This document shows, in pieces, positions 24,891 through 35,733 of a stretch of DNA of 64,000 nucleotides. Origin of the DNA: Prostheceraeus crozeri (Eukaryota; Platyhelminthes; Polycladida; Euryleptidae); assembly GCA_907163375.1 (NCBI GenBank), contig CAJQUW010009199.1:1-64000 (forward strand), written 5' to 3'. Made by a program: the position numbers and the translations under genes. Below the pieces are notes generated by a model. It did no database searches. It was not told the origin of the DNA and worked only from the letters and a program-made list of their open reading frames with translations. The first letter of the stretch is position 1; each line of letters opens with the position of its first letter.

Positions 24891-26788
24891 TAAATATCTC
24901 AATGAAGAAATCTTTCTCATAGTGAGGTAGTAACTGCAGATTTTTCCAAGGGGATGGTTTGGATAATTTACCTTTCAATTTGCGGAAACCGTCATGACAA
25001 CGAACTTCATTGATGCAATTAAACAAAAATGCTGCATTAATGTAAATTATAAACTGGTAAATCATAGTTGAAATAAAATTTTCATGATTTACTTAACAAT
25101 TACCGTATCACACAATTAGGGCATGAGAAATTCATTGGTGGTATTCGCTTTGCTAAAGTAGGCAACCTTCAGTTTAGGAATACAATTTTAAGGGATTTTT
25201 CACATTTCTGAAAATAGTAGACGGATCTTCTAAAACTTGCTATAGAATGTAGCAGAGGTATGATATTTTCATTAACGATATCCATTTGATGGTTGACTGC
25301 TCGGTTGATCTTTGAGCTACAAATCTATTTTCCACCGAGGAATGCCACCACAACAGAATGTCTTCGAGATCTTTCGAGCAATATCGTCGACTCGTCGTCC
25401 ATCGTCAGGATTCCCCAATGGAAAATACATCATCTAATCCGCTATTTGAAAAACATTTGGCATGATTCCAACGACTGAAAATTCTGCAAGCTAATGGCCT
25501 ATCCTATTAGAGAAGCTGTAATCGGGTCTGAAATGACAGTAGGACACGAATCTTTCAGCTTCAGACATCTTAACTGAGAATTTTAGGCCTCCAAAAAATG
25601 GTAACACTACTCACGATGTCGCTTATGAGGAGTAATCGTTGGTTATCGTGATCGATTATTTGCGGTATTTCTATGCATCAGTGGAACATGATATTTGGGT
25701 AGAAGGTCAATACACAGTAGATTTCATTTCTACAACTAAGAAAACATTATGCAATTCTGACCATTTACATTTTTCAACTAGCATCGCTCTAGCTCAGAAT
25801 GAGACGAGAACTCTCTGTGGTAACCATGTCAAATAACGATATCATATATCTGCTCACCTCATTCTAAGAGATATAAAACAGGAAGAGGAATTCAATATTT
25901 AAAGAAAGTATTTTTCAAAAGACCATCAAAATTGACTTTTAAGTGGGTTAATTCTAAACTAATTCTTACTAAAGCAACGGTATACAAAAACTGAATGTCA
26001 CGAAAATTGGACTCCTGCATGCAATAATAATATTGCCGGATAACCATCGGTGGTTGAGCGAGTGATGAAAGAAAGATTTAAGACGATTATCAAAAATATT
26101 CTTTGTTAACACTAAGCTAGCCAACGAAGTTATTGTACTTGAGTCAGGGTATCTGTGATTTCTTTTCTCTAGTGCAATCAGTCTAAGTCGATTATCAATC
26201 AGTTTTTTTAATGCAATTTACCTGCAACCTTTCGATCCAATTCAATACATGGATTTGTCAATTTCCTGACCCGAACTTTCGCCGTGGAAGATTCGTTGAC
26301 TTCATCCTTACCAAATCCACTGGCTTGCGCAAGTGCTGCCAACATGTAAGAAAGAAAAAAGTAAAATAGATCATCAATTTTATTTTAAAGAAGTGCAAGA
26401 CATATGCTTATAGGACAAGTGTCAAATAACTCAAGCACTTTTATCACGCACTGAAGTCTGGTTCAAGCAAGATCAACATGAAAACGTGATGCAATGTCCA
26501 TCTAGATCCAAAAATAGGATGACTTTCCCGATTGAACGATTTGTCGTACACATTTTAGATGTAGTATGAATACATGAATGAGTGCTGCTTCAATGGCTAT
26601 TTTTACATTCATGTACATCCTTGTGATCGTCTTTAGTAACCTTGAATCATTCAAGCTAACAACTGGTGAGAATCTGCCAGGATCTCACTGAATTAGGATC
26701 GTGAAATGATTTTCCGAAGTGTCATATCATGCAGACTTCTGTGCAGGAACTTTACTTCAGATCCAAGCAATAATTGAATCATTGGATT
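24891..26788. other. No recognised gene
   Basis: Short unrecognised ORFs on both strands (24853-25065 minus, 25293-25478 plus, 25639-25836 plus). No repeat was identified. Confidence 0.35.
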
Positions 26789-26792
26789 TTAA

Positions 26793-27658
26793 CCCTCAGA
26801 GACCTGAGGGGGTCCAGTAGACCCTTAGCTATATTTTTCTATTTCACGTTTTATAGAGACGATGTATCAACGTTCATGCCCATTTAAAATCATCATGACT
26901 GACAGTGATTCCGCATGTAATGTTTCATTTCAATTGAATCAGCAGAAGTATGGTTGATAGGCCAAGGGCTCCCTCAGGTTTCACAAGGTGTAGAAATTTC
27001 AACTGAAATTCTTTTACGATCTATCGGAAAATGATTTTCTTCATGTCCATAATGGTGCATAGTGCGTGAAATTCATTTAGTTGTTGCCTACATCATGCTC
27101 GTGCACGTGTGCTGTGTTATAAGATCACAAAATAATCGTGCGTGACTGGTCGGCCTAGATGAACAACTCGGCATAAATCAATGCTCAAGGTGAAAGCTAT
27201 CTTTATATTCACGGTTCAATACGAAGACTTTGACTATTGAATAAGTCTTCACTAAAGTAATTTGATGAGTTTAAGATCTCCACAGCTGTTTTGAGAATGT
27301 AAAGTGCAGCAATTATACTCCAGTCAGGCCTTTCCGGTAGGGATCGATAAATTTAGAATAATGAACAAATGTAAGGGTTCTGCTGCATGGACGTTTCATT
27401 GTGGCAGTAAACATCGTGAAACCGCCTCCTAATACAACTGATATTACGCCAATTGTTGTTGACTAATGAAAACATTATATTCTCGTATGTGTTGCTGAGA
27501 GGATTGAACCACGCTCAGACAATTGATTATATCGATCTGCTACGGGTGGACATCATTGTTTTACTAAAAATCAAATTTCCCGATGTTTTGATATTGATGT
27601 AAGCAGGCAAACTGATAATTTGTAAAATGGGTCCCTGGACCCCCTTAGGTCTCAAAGG
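26793..27658. mobile_element. Non-autonomous TIR transposon, possibly piggyBac-like
   Basis: The left end CCCTCAGAGACCTGAGGGGG and the reverse complement of the right end, CCTTTGAGACCTAAGGGGG, form TIRs of about 30 bp that continue GTCCAG...ACCC. The left end is preceded by TTAA (26789-26792), and CCC after TTAA is typical of piggyBac. The right flank (ATGTGAAG) does not retain TTAA, so the class is tentative. No transposase is inside. Related diverged sequence occurs at 2290-2530 and 50195-50775. Confidence 0.6.
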
Positions 27659-27689
27659 ATGTGAAGAATCTCAGACCTCTGCTGGCTAA

Positions 27690-28298
27690 GTATTCATAGA
27701 GTCTCGAAATTCCTTTTTGGACTCAACGCTTGACGCTATTGCTCTCTGGTGGAATAACTTTATTGCCCACAAGATTCCAACTGAATGCACACTTTCACCT
27801 AGATGCGTGCAAATGTTGGACACTCTTCCGATTCGACGGTCCAATCTTTTCTTTGCAATCAAACACTTCAATTTTGTATTTCCTGTTGATGTGAAATTGT
27901 TCGCTTTGCTCCAATTACGTTCATTCTTAAATTCAGTATATATCTTGCATCAGTAGTACTTGATACCACTGCTAGACTATGCATCTTCCGTTTTTGTGTG
28001 CTTGCCTTTTCATCTACAGGACCGTCTTCGACATTTGTATAAACGATGTCATCGTATTATTCACGAACGAGAGTGCAACTGTGATGTATTTGAGGACATC
28101 AACAACCGTCGCATGAGGCTTGCCTGCAAACTTTACAAATCTGCTGAAAGCATGACTAGCCATCCTCTCCATGAGCTCATCCCCTGTCGTTACGAAATAA
28201 GCGGTCAGTACTATGTTGAAATATCAAAAACTTCCCGAAGGCAGAGCCAGTTTCAGTTGTTTGTCTCGATGTATCTCAACGGTATTCACCTTGAATGA
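27690..28298 (+). pseudogene. Non-LTR retrotransposon ORF2 C-terminal fragment
   Basis: One frame (27717-28298) is open except for a single in-frame TAG near 27954. Its translation, with LLDYASSVFVCLPFHLQDR then LRHLYKRCHRIIHERE, looks like the region after the reverse transcriptase fingers/palm in LINE ORF2 proteins. The polymerase motifs are absent, so it is a 5'-truncated copy. About 80 bp after its stop lies a CT-rich tail (28388-28410). It abuts the right TIR of the preceding transposon. Confidence 0.55.
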
Positions 28299-29002
28299 TT
28301 TTCTATTGAATTACTTTAGTCACTTTTATAATCTGAAACGTAAAATCGTGTATTTAATTTGATTGCCATTCCAAATATAAAACACTTTCTCTCTCTTTCT
28401 CTCTCTCTCAAAATTCAAAATTCAAGGGTTTATATTTCATCAATGAAATTACCCAAAAGGATGAAAATAACAAATACATGAGGAAAAGTAAGCATGAATG
28501 AAGAATGACTCACCAATGTTCTAATGTGTCACTGAATCACATATAGTGTAGATGAAGGATGATGTCGGAGGATGCTTCAGAAAGTCATAAAATGTTACAT
28601 GCCATGATGATACTATGATTATACACTATGAGAAAAATATGAACATGAGCGTTTACTATCCAAGCGAGTAATAGGCATTAAGGCACAGTAAGTATAACGA
28701 AGGAGAGGAGGCGTCATGCATGAATTGGAATTGGCATTACTTTATATCAGGTGAAATGCATAAAATATTACCCATCAGTGTTTGATATTATTCAAGTTAT
28801 TTTTTCATCATTTTCTCTTTTATTTAAATCAGCAACATCGCTACCCATCACACTTGTTATATAATGGCGGAGATCGGTCAAACATGTTATGCACATATCA
28901 TAATATTCTAAATCGAAATAATCATCATGATAATTCAGTGTTGAATCACTGATGCTGCTTTAATATTAATTTAGTATAATAAATGAAGGAAGAATATCTC
29001 AC

Positions 29003-29090
29003 CTGTAAATCAAATTGAAAATAACTAAGATGATGTTGCAATAATGGGTTTGGACCGATCTCCGCGTGTTGCTAATAGTCTGACGACAAC
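29003..29090 (-). repeat. 88-bp copy of the LINE 5' end, ending at a splice donor
   Basis: Identical to 35610-35697 except at two positions. Read on the minus strand it ends TTTGATTTACAG and is followed directly by GTGAGATATT, a strong donor context. In the LINE copy the same TTTACAG is followed by AATGACATC, i.e. by the ORF1 start codon. Homology stops exactly at the putative exon/intron boundary. It could be a non-coding first exon that spliced to the LINE in the transcript that was retrotransposed, or the 5' stub of another LINE copy. Confidence 0.75.
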
Positions 29091-29556
29091 GGCTTGATTG
29101 AATTTCTTTGCTATCTGCACTTGATCGTAGCAGATGAGTATTAGTCATATCATGTTGCATTCATGGTTAGAAGCTGCATTGTTCTTTGTAATTTTCTATT
29201 TCTCATATTTACAGCTTTGCACCTATTGCTGTAGTCCCGGCTTGAGTGTGTTCACTGTGATATCAATAGACATGCAAGAGAGATGGAAAATTCTTTTGCA
29301 AAACTGGAAGATATCAATGACAATCAAACCACTACCTTTCGCGTTGACTATTTATATATCTATGTATTTCGTACATCTTAATGTGTCAACGTTTGCATAG
29401 ACTAATGATAAAGGGGTTGGAATTGCATTGCTTTTCATTATTCACTATTTCTGATATCTATGCAGCTTGTAAGGTATTTAGTTAATGACTGTAATTCTCT
29501 CGGTCTGAGCTTGTCCATCAAAACATAGAAATCTGGTCGATCGACATTCGCTAAGT

Positions 29557-29700
29557 GATAGATATAGCACTTGAAGAGTTACTATATCATTTTCCTACAC
29601 TCTTTTTCATAGATATACGCACTCAGCTTCGCTTCGTGCGTATATCTAGAAAACTCGTGCAGGAAAATGATATAGCATCCCTTCAAGTGCTATATCTATT
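29557..29700. repeat. Foldback upstream of the Crypton ORF
   Basis: Inverted arms of about 65 bp share AGATATAGCACTTGAAG, TATATCATTTTCCT and AGATATACGCAC, and meet around CTCAGCTTCGCTTCG near 29630. It lies about 140 bp upstream of the recombinase ORF, so it may be part of that element's 5' region (terminal or promoter structure) or an unrelated insertion. Confidence 0.75.
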
Positions 29701-29841
29701 TTATACCATTTTCTATAAATATCTGTGACTAGCATTGGTCAGTATATGGACTCCTAGATATTTGATCTCTTAATTTTTTAAATCTCTTAAAAGAATGCAG
29801 GATAACTTATTCATTTTCAAATCTGGAAAGTAAAGACAAGG

Positions 29842-31091
29842 TTGAATTTAACGATGAATGATCTCACAGAAGAACTTTTTCTCTCAATGGAAGGACATAA
29901 CACGCATAGACGATTCAAGAAAAGATCTGACGAAGAAATAAACAATATGATCCAAAATTCCAAACCAAAAAATACAGAAAAGTCAACAAAGTGGTGCATG
30001 AAAATCTTTAATGATTGGAAAGAAAATAGACCAGAAAATATTTCTGATATAGTCGAAATGACCGACAATGAATTAAACAGCTGGCTGGCCCGATTCACAT
30101 CGGAAGCATGTAAAGTCAATGGTGAAGAATACCCAGCCAAAACGCTTTATTTGATCGCATGTGGAATATTAAGACACTTACGTGATAATGGAATACAAGA
30201 TAAAAACATTTTAGACTTTCGAGATAACCGTTATACATACTTCACCACTCAGATGTGTTTTCTGAAGCGGAAGAGGTCGAAATGTGGCAGAAAGGTGTTT
30301 TTGGAAATTGTTCAAGCGAAGTATTGCAATACACCGTATATTTTTATAATTGCAAATTATTCGGACTACGTGGAAGGGAAGAGCACCACGACCTGCAAGT
30401 CAATGACTTCATCATTGGAAATGATAGTGATGGAAAAGTGTATATTAAATACACCTCAAGATCAAGAAAAAATTTTAATGGTTGTCTAAGGCAAATACAT
30501 TTTAAACCAAAAGTTATCAAACATTATGACACTGAAGGGAGAAAGTCTATCATATCTTTGTACAGAGAATATTTTCAAGCATTGGGGGAAACTGAAGGCC
30601 CATTCTACTTGAGGACTCTTCCAAACTTAATGAACTCAATTCGCTTTGGCAAACAGCGTGTTGGAGTGAATACACTCTCAAAAATTTTACCTATCCTTGC
30701 AGCAAGGGCGAATTTGAAAGGGAATTATACTAGCCATTCGGGTAAGGCTACATGTGCTACAAGACTGTCAGAAAATAGTCTCGACGACAAAATAATTAAA
30801 AAGCGACTCGGAAATCGCTCATCGAAAGGATTAGAAGCATACAAACGAAGACGAGATGATGATTACAATGCATCTATTGTTTTGAATCCTCCCGAAGTTT
30901 CACCAAATTCAATCCCAACCCCAGAGTTAAAACCGAATTTTGAAGATTTAGAACCGACTTTCTTCAGTGAAATAATGGAATGTGGACCCCCTCCTCAATC
31001 TTCGAACAGAAACGACAATCAAAATTATTCTGGAATCGCACAACCAGCTCAGAACTTTTATAATTGTTACTTCTATGTTTACAGAAAGTAA
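29842..31091 (+). pseudogene. Crypton-type tyrosine recombinase, single frameshift
   Basis: Recombinase of a Crypton DNA transposon, related to the domesticated KIAA1958/QRICH1/ZMYM proteins. An N-terminal part (29842 to about 30240) has the helical core-binding-like region (STKWCMKIFNDWKENR; LYLIACGILRHLRDNG). After a one-base shift near 30240-30244 the catalytic domain continues in another frame to 31091. In the second ORF, counted from codon 30255, the likely catalytic residues are Arg39 (GLRGREE), His161 in TSHSGKATCATRL with Lys164 where many recombinases have Arg, and nucleophile Tyr196 (GLEAYKR). Asn187 (GNRSSKG) replaces the usual His/Trp. A Pro-rich tail follows. The ORF converges on the LINE at 31166. 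Apart from the one shift it is intact, so decay is recent or the shift is a sequence error. Confidence 0.8.
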
Positions 31092-31165
31092 TGTGCATGT
31101 ATATTTTGTATATAAGATTCTTCGTTATACATAGATATCATAAGCTTCGTTATACTGCACACTTT

Positions 31166-34100
31166 TTAGTTATACTGCACTGTTTTAAGGTAGTTATAGC
31201 ACTCTAAAATACATAGCACTGGGAACTGAAAATGGTATAATAATGGAATATGCAATTTTCTTACTTTATGATATCGAGGACATGCCGCAATAAAATGATA
31301 TAAATCTTCTAAGCTGCTATCATCACAAAAGCTGCAAATACGTGTACATTCATCATATTCTCTTCGATTTTTGTATCTTCCAATTTCAGTTGCTAGGTCA
31401 TGGTTTCCAGTTCTGAATTTTACTATCAGATTCATATTGAGTTTTAAGCTATGGTACTGCAGATAGTTTTTCATTTCACATTTAAATCCAGTTAGTTCCA
31501 AGTATCTTCGTCCTCTGTGACTATGCTTTGCTGAATCAATCCATCTCTCTCGAAAGTAATCTTTCAATCTTGTATTAACCACTTTGTTAAAAGTTTTCTT
31601 TTCCATTATCTGATCATTAATCATATGTGCTAGGTTGAGTTTCGTCGACAGTTTTTGTATTCTCCAACACCCAGTTCTTTTATGAATCTCATCGTTCACA
31701 TTGCTACTAATTGTTTGAAATATTTTATAAATATAACTTTCCTTATTCATGTTTTGCATTTTATTCCAATATCTTAATGCCGGTTTGTAAAAATGGAATT
31801 CCATAGGTTTTAGACCAAACTCTCCAATGAGGCAGTAATTCGGAGTAGATAATTTGAGATGAAAATATCACTTATAGAATTGGTTCTGTATTTTATTTAA
31901 TTCATCTAACTTATTGTGAAATAGAAATTCTCCACAATATCTCATTTTTGATAGGGCAAGTGTTTCGAAGGTGTCTTTTATAACACTGCCTTCTATCTGG
32001 CCGAATTCTTTTAATACCAGTGCTGTTGAGAAAGATGATCGTCTACCTCTATTGCTTAATTCCTTTATATGCTTTTTATCATTTTTTGAGAACCACATGC
32101 CGAGATATTTGTACTCTTTTACAACTTCTATAATCTGTATTGAATTATCGAGATTTACTTTCACTTCACTGAATTGAGCTTTATCTTTGACCATAATTTT
32201 AGTTTTGTCAAAATTAATTTTTAATCCGTTATTCGAGCAATATCGTTGCACTATCTTTATTTGCTTAATGAGACCTCTTTGACTTTCACTCATCAATAAG
32301 ATATCATCATCATAGGTCATGATAGCGATTTTCAGATCCGAAATATCTTTATCGAATTCGTCTAGCAGGTCGCTAATGTATAAGCAAAACAAAGTAGGTG
32401 AGAGACTATCTCCCTGAGGAATTCCATTTACAGGATAGAACGGTTCTGTGATCTCCTGATTGAATAAGATTTGAATTTTCTTTTCACATATTAGTCGAAT
32501 TATCAAGGAAGTTACCTTACTATGTGGTAGATAGGCCTCAACTTTTGATTTTAACATTTCTTTTGGAATTGAATCGAATGCCTTCGATAGATCAGTAAAG
32601 CAAAGATATAGTGGATGATGTTTATTTGAATATATCTGAATTACTTCTCGCAATAATAGTATGTTATCTAGGACTGAGTTTCCTTTTCGAAATCCAGTTT
32701 GTGGTGCATGAATAATATTGTTATCATCCAACCATTTACAGAGTCTGGCGTTGACTATTCTAGTTAACAATTTCTCAACACATGATGATAAATTTATGCA
32801 TCTTTAAGAAGAAATCAAATTTTTGTCACCTTTCTTATAGGTTGGTAAATTCCAACTTGTATTCTAAGGTATTATTGCTTCATTATGAATGCTATTAAAT
32901 AAATGATAAAGAATTTCTATTACATCATTTGATTTTTGTTTGAACATTTCATACACTAGGCCCTCGGGTCCACTGGCTTTAGAATTTTTTGCACTCCTTA
33001 TTGTTTCTATTATTTCTTGTTGTGTTATATCACTTTCTAAAATAGGACCTTTGAACTTTATTATTCTAGTATATTCGATTCTCTCGGATATTTTTATAGT
33101 CTTTAACCGTGTAGTCTGTTTTTCTTGATTATTTTGTTCTATGAAATCAGTTGCTTTTAATGAAGTAATAATCTTTCTTTTCTTTTTTTCTTAGTTGAGA
33201 TTCATTAGATTCCAGTATTGTTTTGTGTCACCTTCTAATTTTGCTTTTTTAGATCCTCCATTCTTTTGGCTTTTAATTGGTTTTTCTCGTTTTTTATATT
33301 GACAATAGCTTTCTTTTTACTTATCAGCAACAGTTCAAGATTTTCTCTGGTTTTATTTTTTTTCCAATTATCCACTTGTACTTTGTATTCACGTCTATGC
33401 TTTCTAGTTTCATCTGAATATTTCATCACTGCCTTATTTATTTTGTTTTTTTTTTGGGTTGCTTTTTCCATATTTTCTATCAGAGTTTTATACATTTCTG
33501 AAATTGTGACCATTTGCTTTTCTTTTAGGCGCTGTAGTAATAACTTGCATTCGGCTTCAAAGAGATTTATGTCAAAATTTGATTCCGATTCACTTGTCCA
33601 TTTGTATGGCGCTTTTATGTTAATGTGTACAAAATTTATTTTATTTTTGCAAATTTTACCGCATTTTTGTTCTGATTTTAGACTAATGTTTAGCTCGATT
33701 TTTATTGGTGAATGATCTGTATAAAGGGTAGGATCACCTATCACTATCTTGTATATTTTCTATAAGTGATTTTGATACTATTACATAATCAATTACTGAC
33801 CTTCTTATTTTTATGCCTTGTAAACAATGATACGTACATTTTCCACTTTCGAATCTCCCATTTGTTATTATTAGTGATGTATCGTTACAAAATTTAATTA
33901 TCTCTTTTCCCGTTCCATTAATAGTAAGATCATCTGATTTGCGTTTTGGAATATCGAGTTGTTCGTTATCAGAGATCAATCCTATCCTTCCATTTAGATC
34001 ACCTATCATAATGATGTTGTGCATTTTGAATTCTATCATATATTGCTTTATTTTCTCAAAGCATTCATTTCCCTTATAGCGTGACTCTCTATTTTCTTTG

Positions 34101-34480
34101 TAACAGACTATGACATACATATCATTTTGTGCTTTCCACTGTATGTTATTCAATCTTAAGTTCAATAAATTTCCATCTGCGTTATTTATTTCTTCACATT
34201 TTAAGAGGTTATTTAGCTTAGATTCTTTTATGTATATGGATATATTTCGACCAATATAATGTTTTCGCTTTACAATCGCATGATATCCTAAATAATTATC
34301 TATTATGGGCGGATGCTCATCTTCCTTCAGATGTGTTTCAGTAAAACATAAAATATCATAACCACTTATATCATTGGCTAAATCTGAGTTTTTGATTTTG
34401 TAATCATTCAAAGAATTGATATTGATGTAAAATATTTTTATCTGTTCATAATATTGGTTGTTTTCCCTGTCTCCTCTCCT
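31166..34480 (-). pseudogene. LINE ORF2 (AP endonuclease + reverse transcriptase), decayed
   Basis: Endonuclease motifs are visible in order: FTETHL, IMIGDLNGRIG and VIDYVIVS (34411-33734), then YTDHSPI after a frameshift (33744-33235). A Lys-rich linker follows, then a region with several stops (33235-32770) still readable as KASGPEGLVYEMF. The reverse transcriptase (32770-31868) has TGFRKGN, FTDLSKAFD (58-66 of that ORF), GIPQGDSLSP (116-125) and YDDD (153-156) where FADD/YADD is usual. The last piece (31804-31166) has CSFCDDSSLEDLYHFIAACP, a C-terminal zinc-binding-like motif. At least three frame breaks mean no full enzyme is made. Confidence 0.85.
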
Positions 34481-34489
34481 TTATTTACG

Positions 34490-35608
34490 TTAAAAATATG
34501 TGGGAGGAATCCTCTGAGTAGGTGGATACCCAACGTTCTCACTAGAATGCTGGTTATCAGGTTTACCGTATAACAAGTGGGTCGGCACAAAGCGAGGAAA
34601 TTGTTCTTTGCTGGGAGTTAATGTCACTCGGAATCGTTCATCTTCTCTCTGCTGTTGGTGTTGTTGTTGTTGATGCTGTCGATTTTGAGGTTGATGGTAT
34701 TCCTGGCGGTATTGATGCTGTCTTTGATCGTAGTAATGACGAGGAGGTTGCTGGTAGTGTGTATTCCGTTGATAGTAGTTTCTTGTTGGTCTTCGGAAAT
34801 TTCTATTCTGTGTTGATGATCTCCAACAGTTTCTCGCGATATGCCCTCTTCGCTTACAGTTATAGCAAGTTGGGGTCCATCTCGCTTCATTTTGCTGTGT
34901 AGATCGATTTGGCTGCAACTCAGGTTCTCTTGGTCGATGTTGATCTATGAAGTAGTCGAGTCTCTTTTCAATTAGTGATATTTTCATATCGAGGTCTTCG
35001 AACTTCCTCTTGAATTCTCCATTTGGATTTGATTGGCCGCTTCCCTCCTTCGTAATACGTCGCGACTCTTCGTTCAATGTTTGTTGCGGTCCTACGCACT
35101 TCTCCGTTAGCATGATTTTTCTAAATTCGCTGATCTGTTCGTCTTGCTTCTTCATCTCCGATTCGTAGGTCGATATTGATGTAAGCAGCTCTTGGCGCGA
35201 TCTCTTGCTGTTTTTCAGATCTTCTGTGACTGTTCTAAGCTGTTCTTCTGTTTCTTCAAACTTCAGTCTTTGTATGGTCAGCTCTTCCTCGTACTGCTGC
35301 AACTTCCTCAACAATTCTTCCGTTTCTGCTGTTCTGTTGATCTTCATTCTTCTCTTGATTTTCTCCGAGAGAGTTGTGAATGTCGATGTCATACACAGTT
35401 CACATGTGTATTTTCGCTTATACTGATACTTCCTCGAATACTTGATGAGTTCGTACACTGGTAACTCCGTGCAGGTGATGTGGTATGCCTTGTCACATTT
35501 GTCGCACTGCATCATGTCTTCGGTTTCGTTATCTTCTCCACATTTCTCGCATTTGACTTCATCGACTTTCACGAAAGTAGAGGGTGATGCTGAATCTGGT
35601 GATGTCAT
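34490..35608 (-). CDS. LINE ORF1 protein: PHD finger, coiled coil, CCHC zinc knuckle
   Basis: 372 codons from the ATG at 35608, which follows the 5' UTR directly; the longer open frame to 35731 is a (GA)n microsatellite artefact. Residues 20-72 form a PHD-type finger (CEKC, CDKC, H43-x2-C46, CELC). About 85-220 is Glu/Lys/Gln-rich and probably coiled coil, suited to trimerisation of an RNA-binding ORF1p. CYNCKRRGHIARNC (248-261) is a retroviral-type zinc knuckle. A Tyr/Gln/His-rich basic tail follows. ORF1p would package LINE RNA into cytoplasmic particles; the PHD may bind chromatin. The frame is intact. ORF2 lies in the same frame, separated only by TAA CGT AAA TAA. Confidence 0.85.
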   Translation of the reverse strand: MTSPDSASPSTFVKVDEVKCEKCGEDNETEDMMQCDKCDKAYHITCTELPVYELIKYSRKYQYKRKYTCELCMTSTFTTLSEKIKRRMKINRTAETEELLRKLQQYEEELTIQRLKFEETEEQLRTVTEDLKNSKRSRQELLTSISTYESEMKKQDEQISEFRKIMLTEKCVGPQQTLNEESRRITKEGSGQSNPNGEFKRKFEDLDMKISLIEKRLDYFIDQHRPREPELQPNRSTQQNEARWTPTCYNCKRRGHIARNCWRSSTQNRNFRRPTRNYYQRNTHYQQPPRHYYDQRQHQYRQEYHQPQNRQHQQQQHQQQREDERFRVTLTPSKEQFPRFVPTHLLYGKPDNQHSSENVGYPPTQRIPPTYF

Positions 35609-35609
35609 T

Positions 35610-35694
35610 CTGTAAATCAAATTGAAAATAACTAAGATGATGTTGCAATAATGGGTTTGGACCGATATCCGCGTGTTGTTAATAGTCTGACGAC

Positions 35695-35697
<3 letters not shown>
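35610..35697 (-). repeat. LINE 5' UTR, duplicate of 29003-29090
   Basis: Lies between the (CT)n run and the ORF1 ATG. Two substitutions separate it from the distant copy. Confidence 0.8.

Positions 35698-35729
<32 letters not shown>
35698..35729. repeat. (CT)n microsatellite
   Basis: Uninterrupted CT run immediately outside the LINE 5' end. It either marks the target site or was added during integration. Confidence 0.9.

Positions 35730-35733
<4 letters not shown>

Larger units (their letters stand above)
31166..35697 (-). mobile_element. Near full-length non-LTR retrotransposon (APE-type LINE)
   Basis: Order on the minus strand: 88-bp 5' UTR (35697-35610), intact ORF1 with PHD and CCHC fingers, then ORF2 with AP-endonuclease, reverse transcriptase and a C-terminal Cys/His region. 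ORF2 is broken by stops and frameshifts. A PHD finger in ORF1 is known from CR1-like LINEs, so a CR1-group element is likely, but the clade is not settled. A (CT)n run (35698-35729) abuts the 5' end. The 3' boundary is uncertain: after the last ORF come short repeats of GCAGTATAAC and TATAACGAAG (31100-31180), which may be the tail. Confidence 0.85.

Noticed and set aside
24853..25065. Minus-strand 70-codon ORF rich in Lys/His
   Set aside because: No domain, no convincing splice sites, and it overlaps the second exon of the plus-strand candidate.
29003..29090. Spliced-leader RNA gene
   Set aside because: A donor follows the 88-nt block, but the exon is too long for known leaders and I see no clear Sm-binding site or compact snRNA-like structure downstream.
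29817..30140. Minus-strand ORF opposite the Crypton
   Set aside because: Shadow of the recombinase coding strand.
33266..33715. 149-codon hydrophobic plus-strand ORF
   Set aside because: Antisense shadow of the Lys/Asn-rich LINE linker; the Phe/Leu richness comes from the complementary T-rich strand.
35609..35731. N-terminal extension of LINE ORF1 with repeated Arg-Glu
   Set aside because: It is translation of the (GA)n microsatellite and the 5' UTR; the same UTR occurs at 29003-29090 without an open start.
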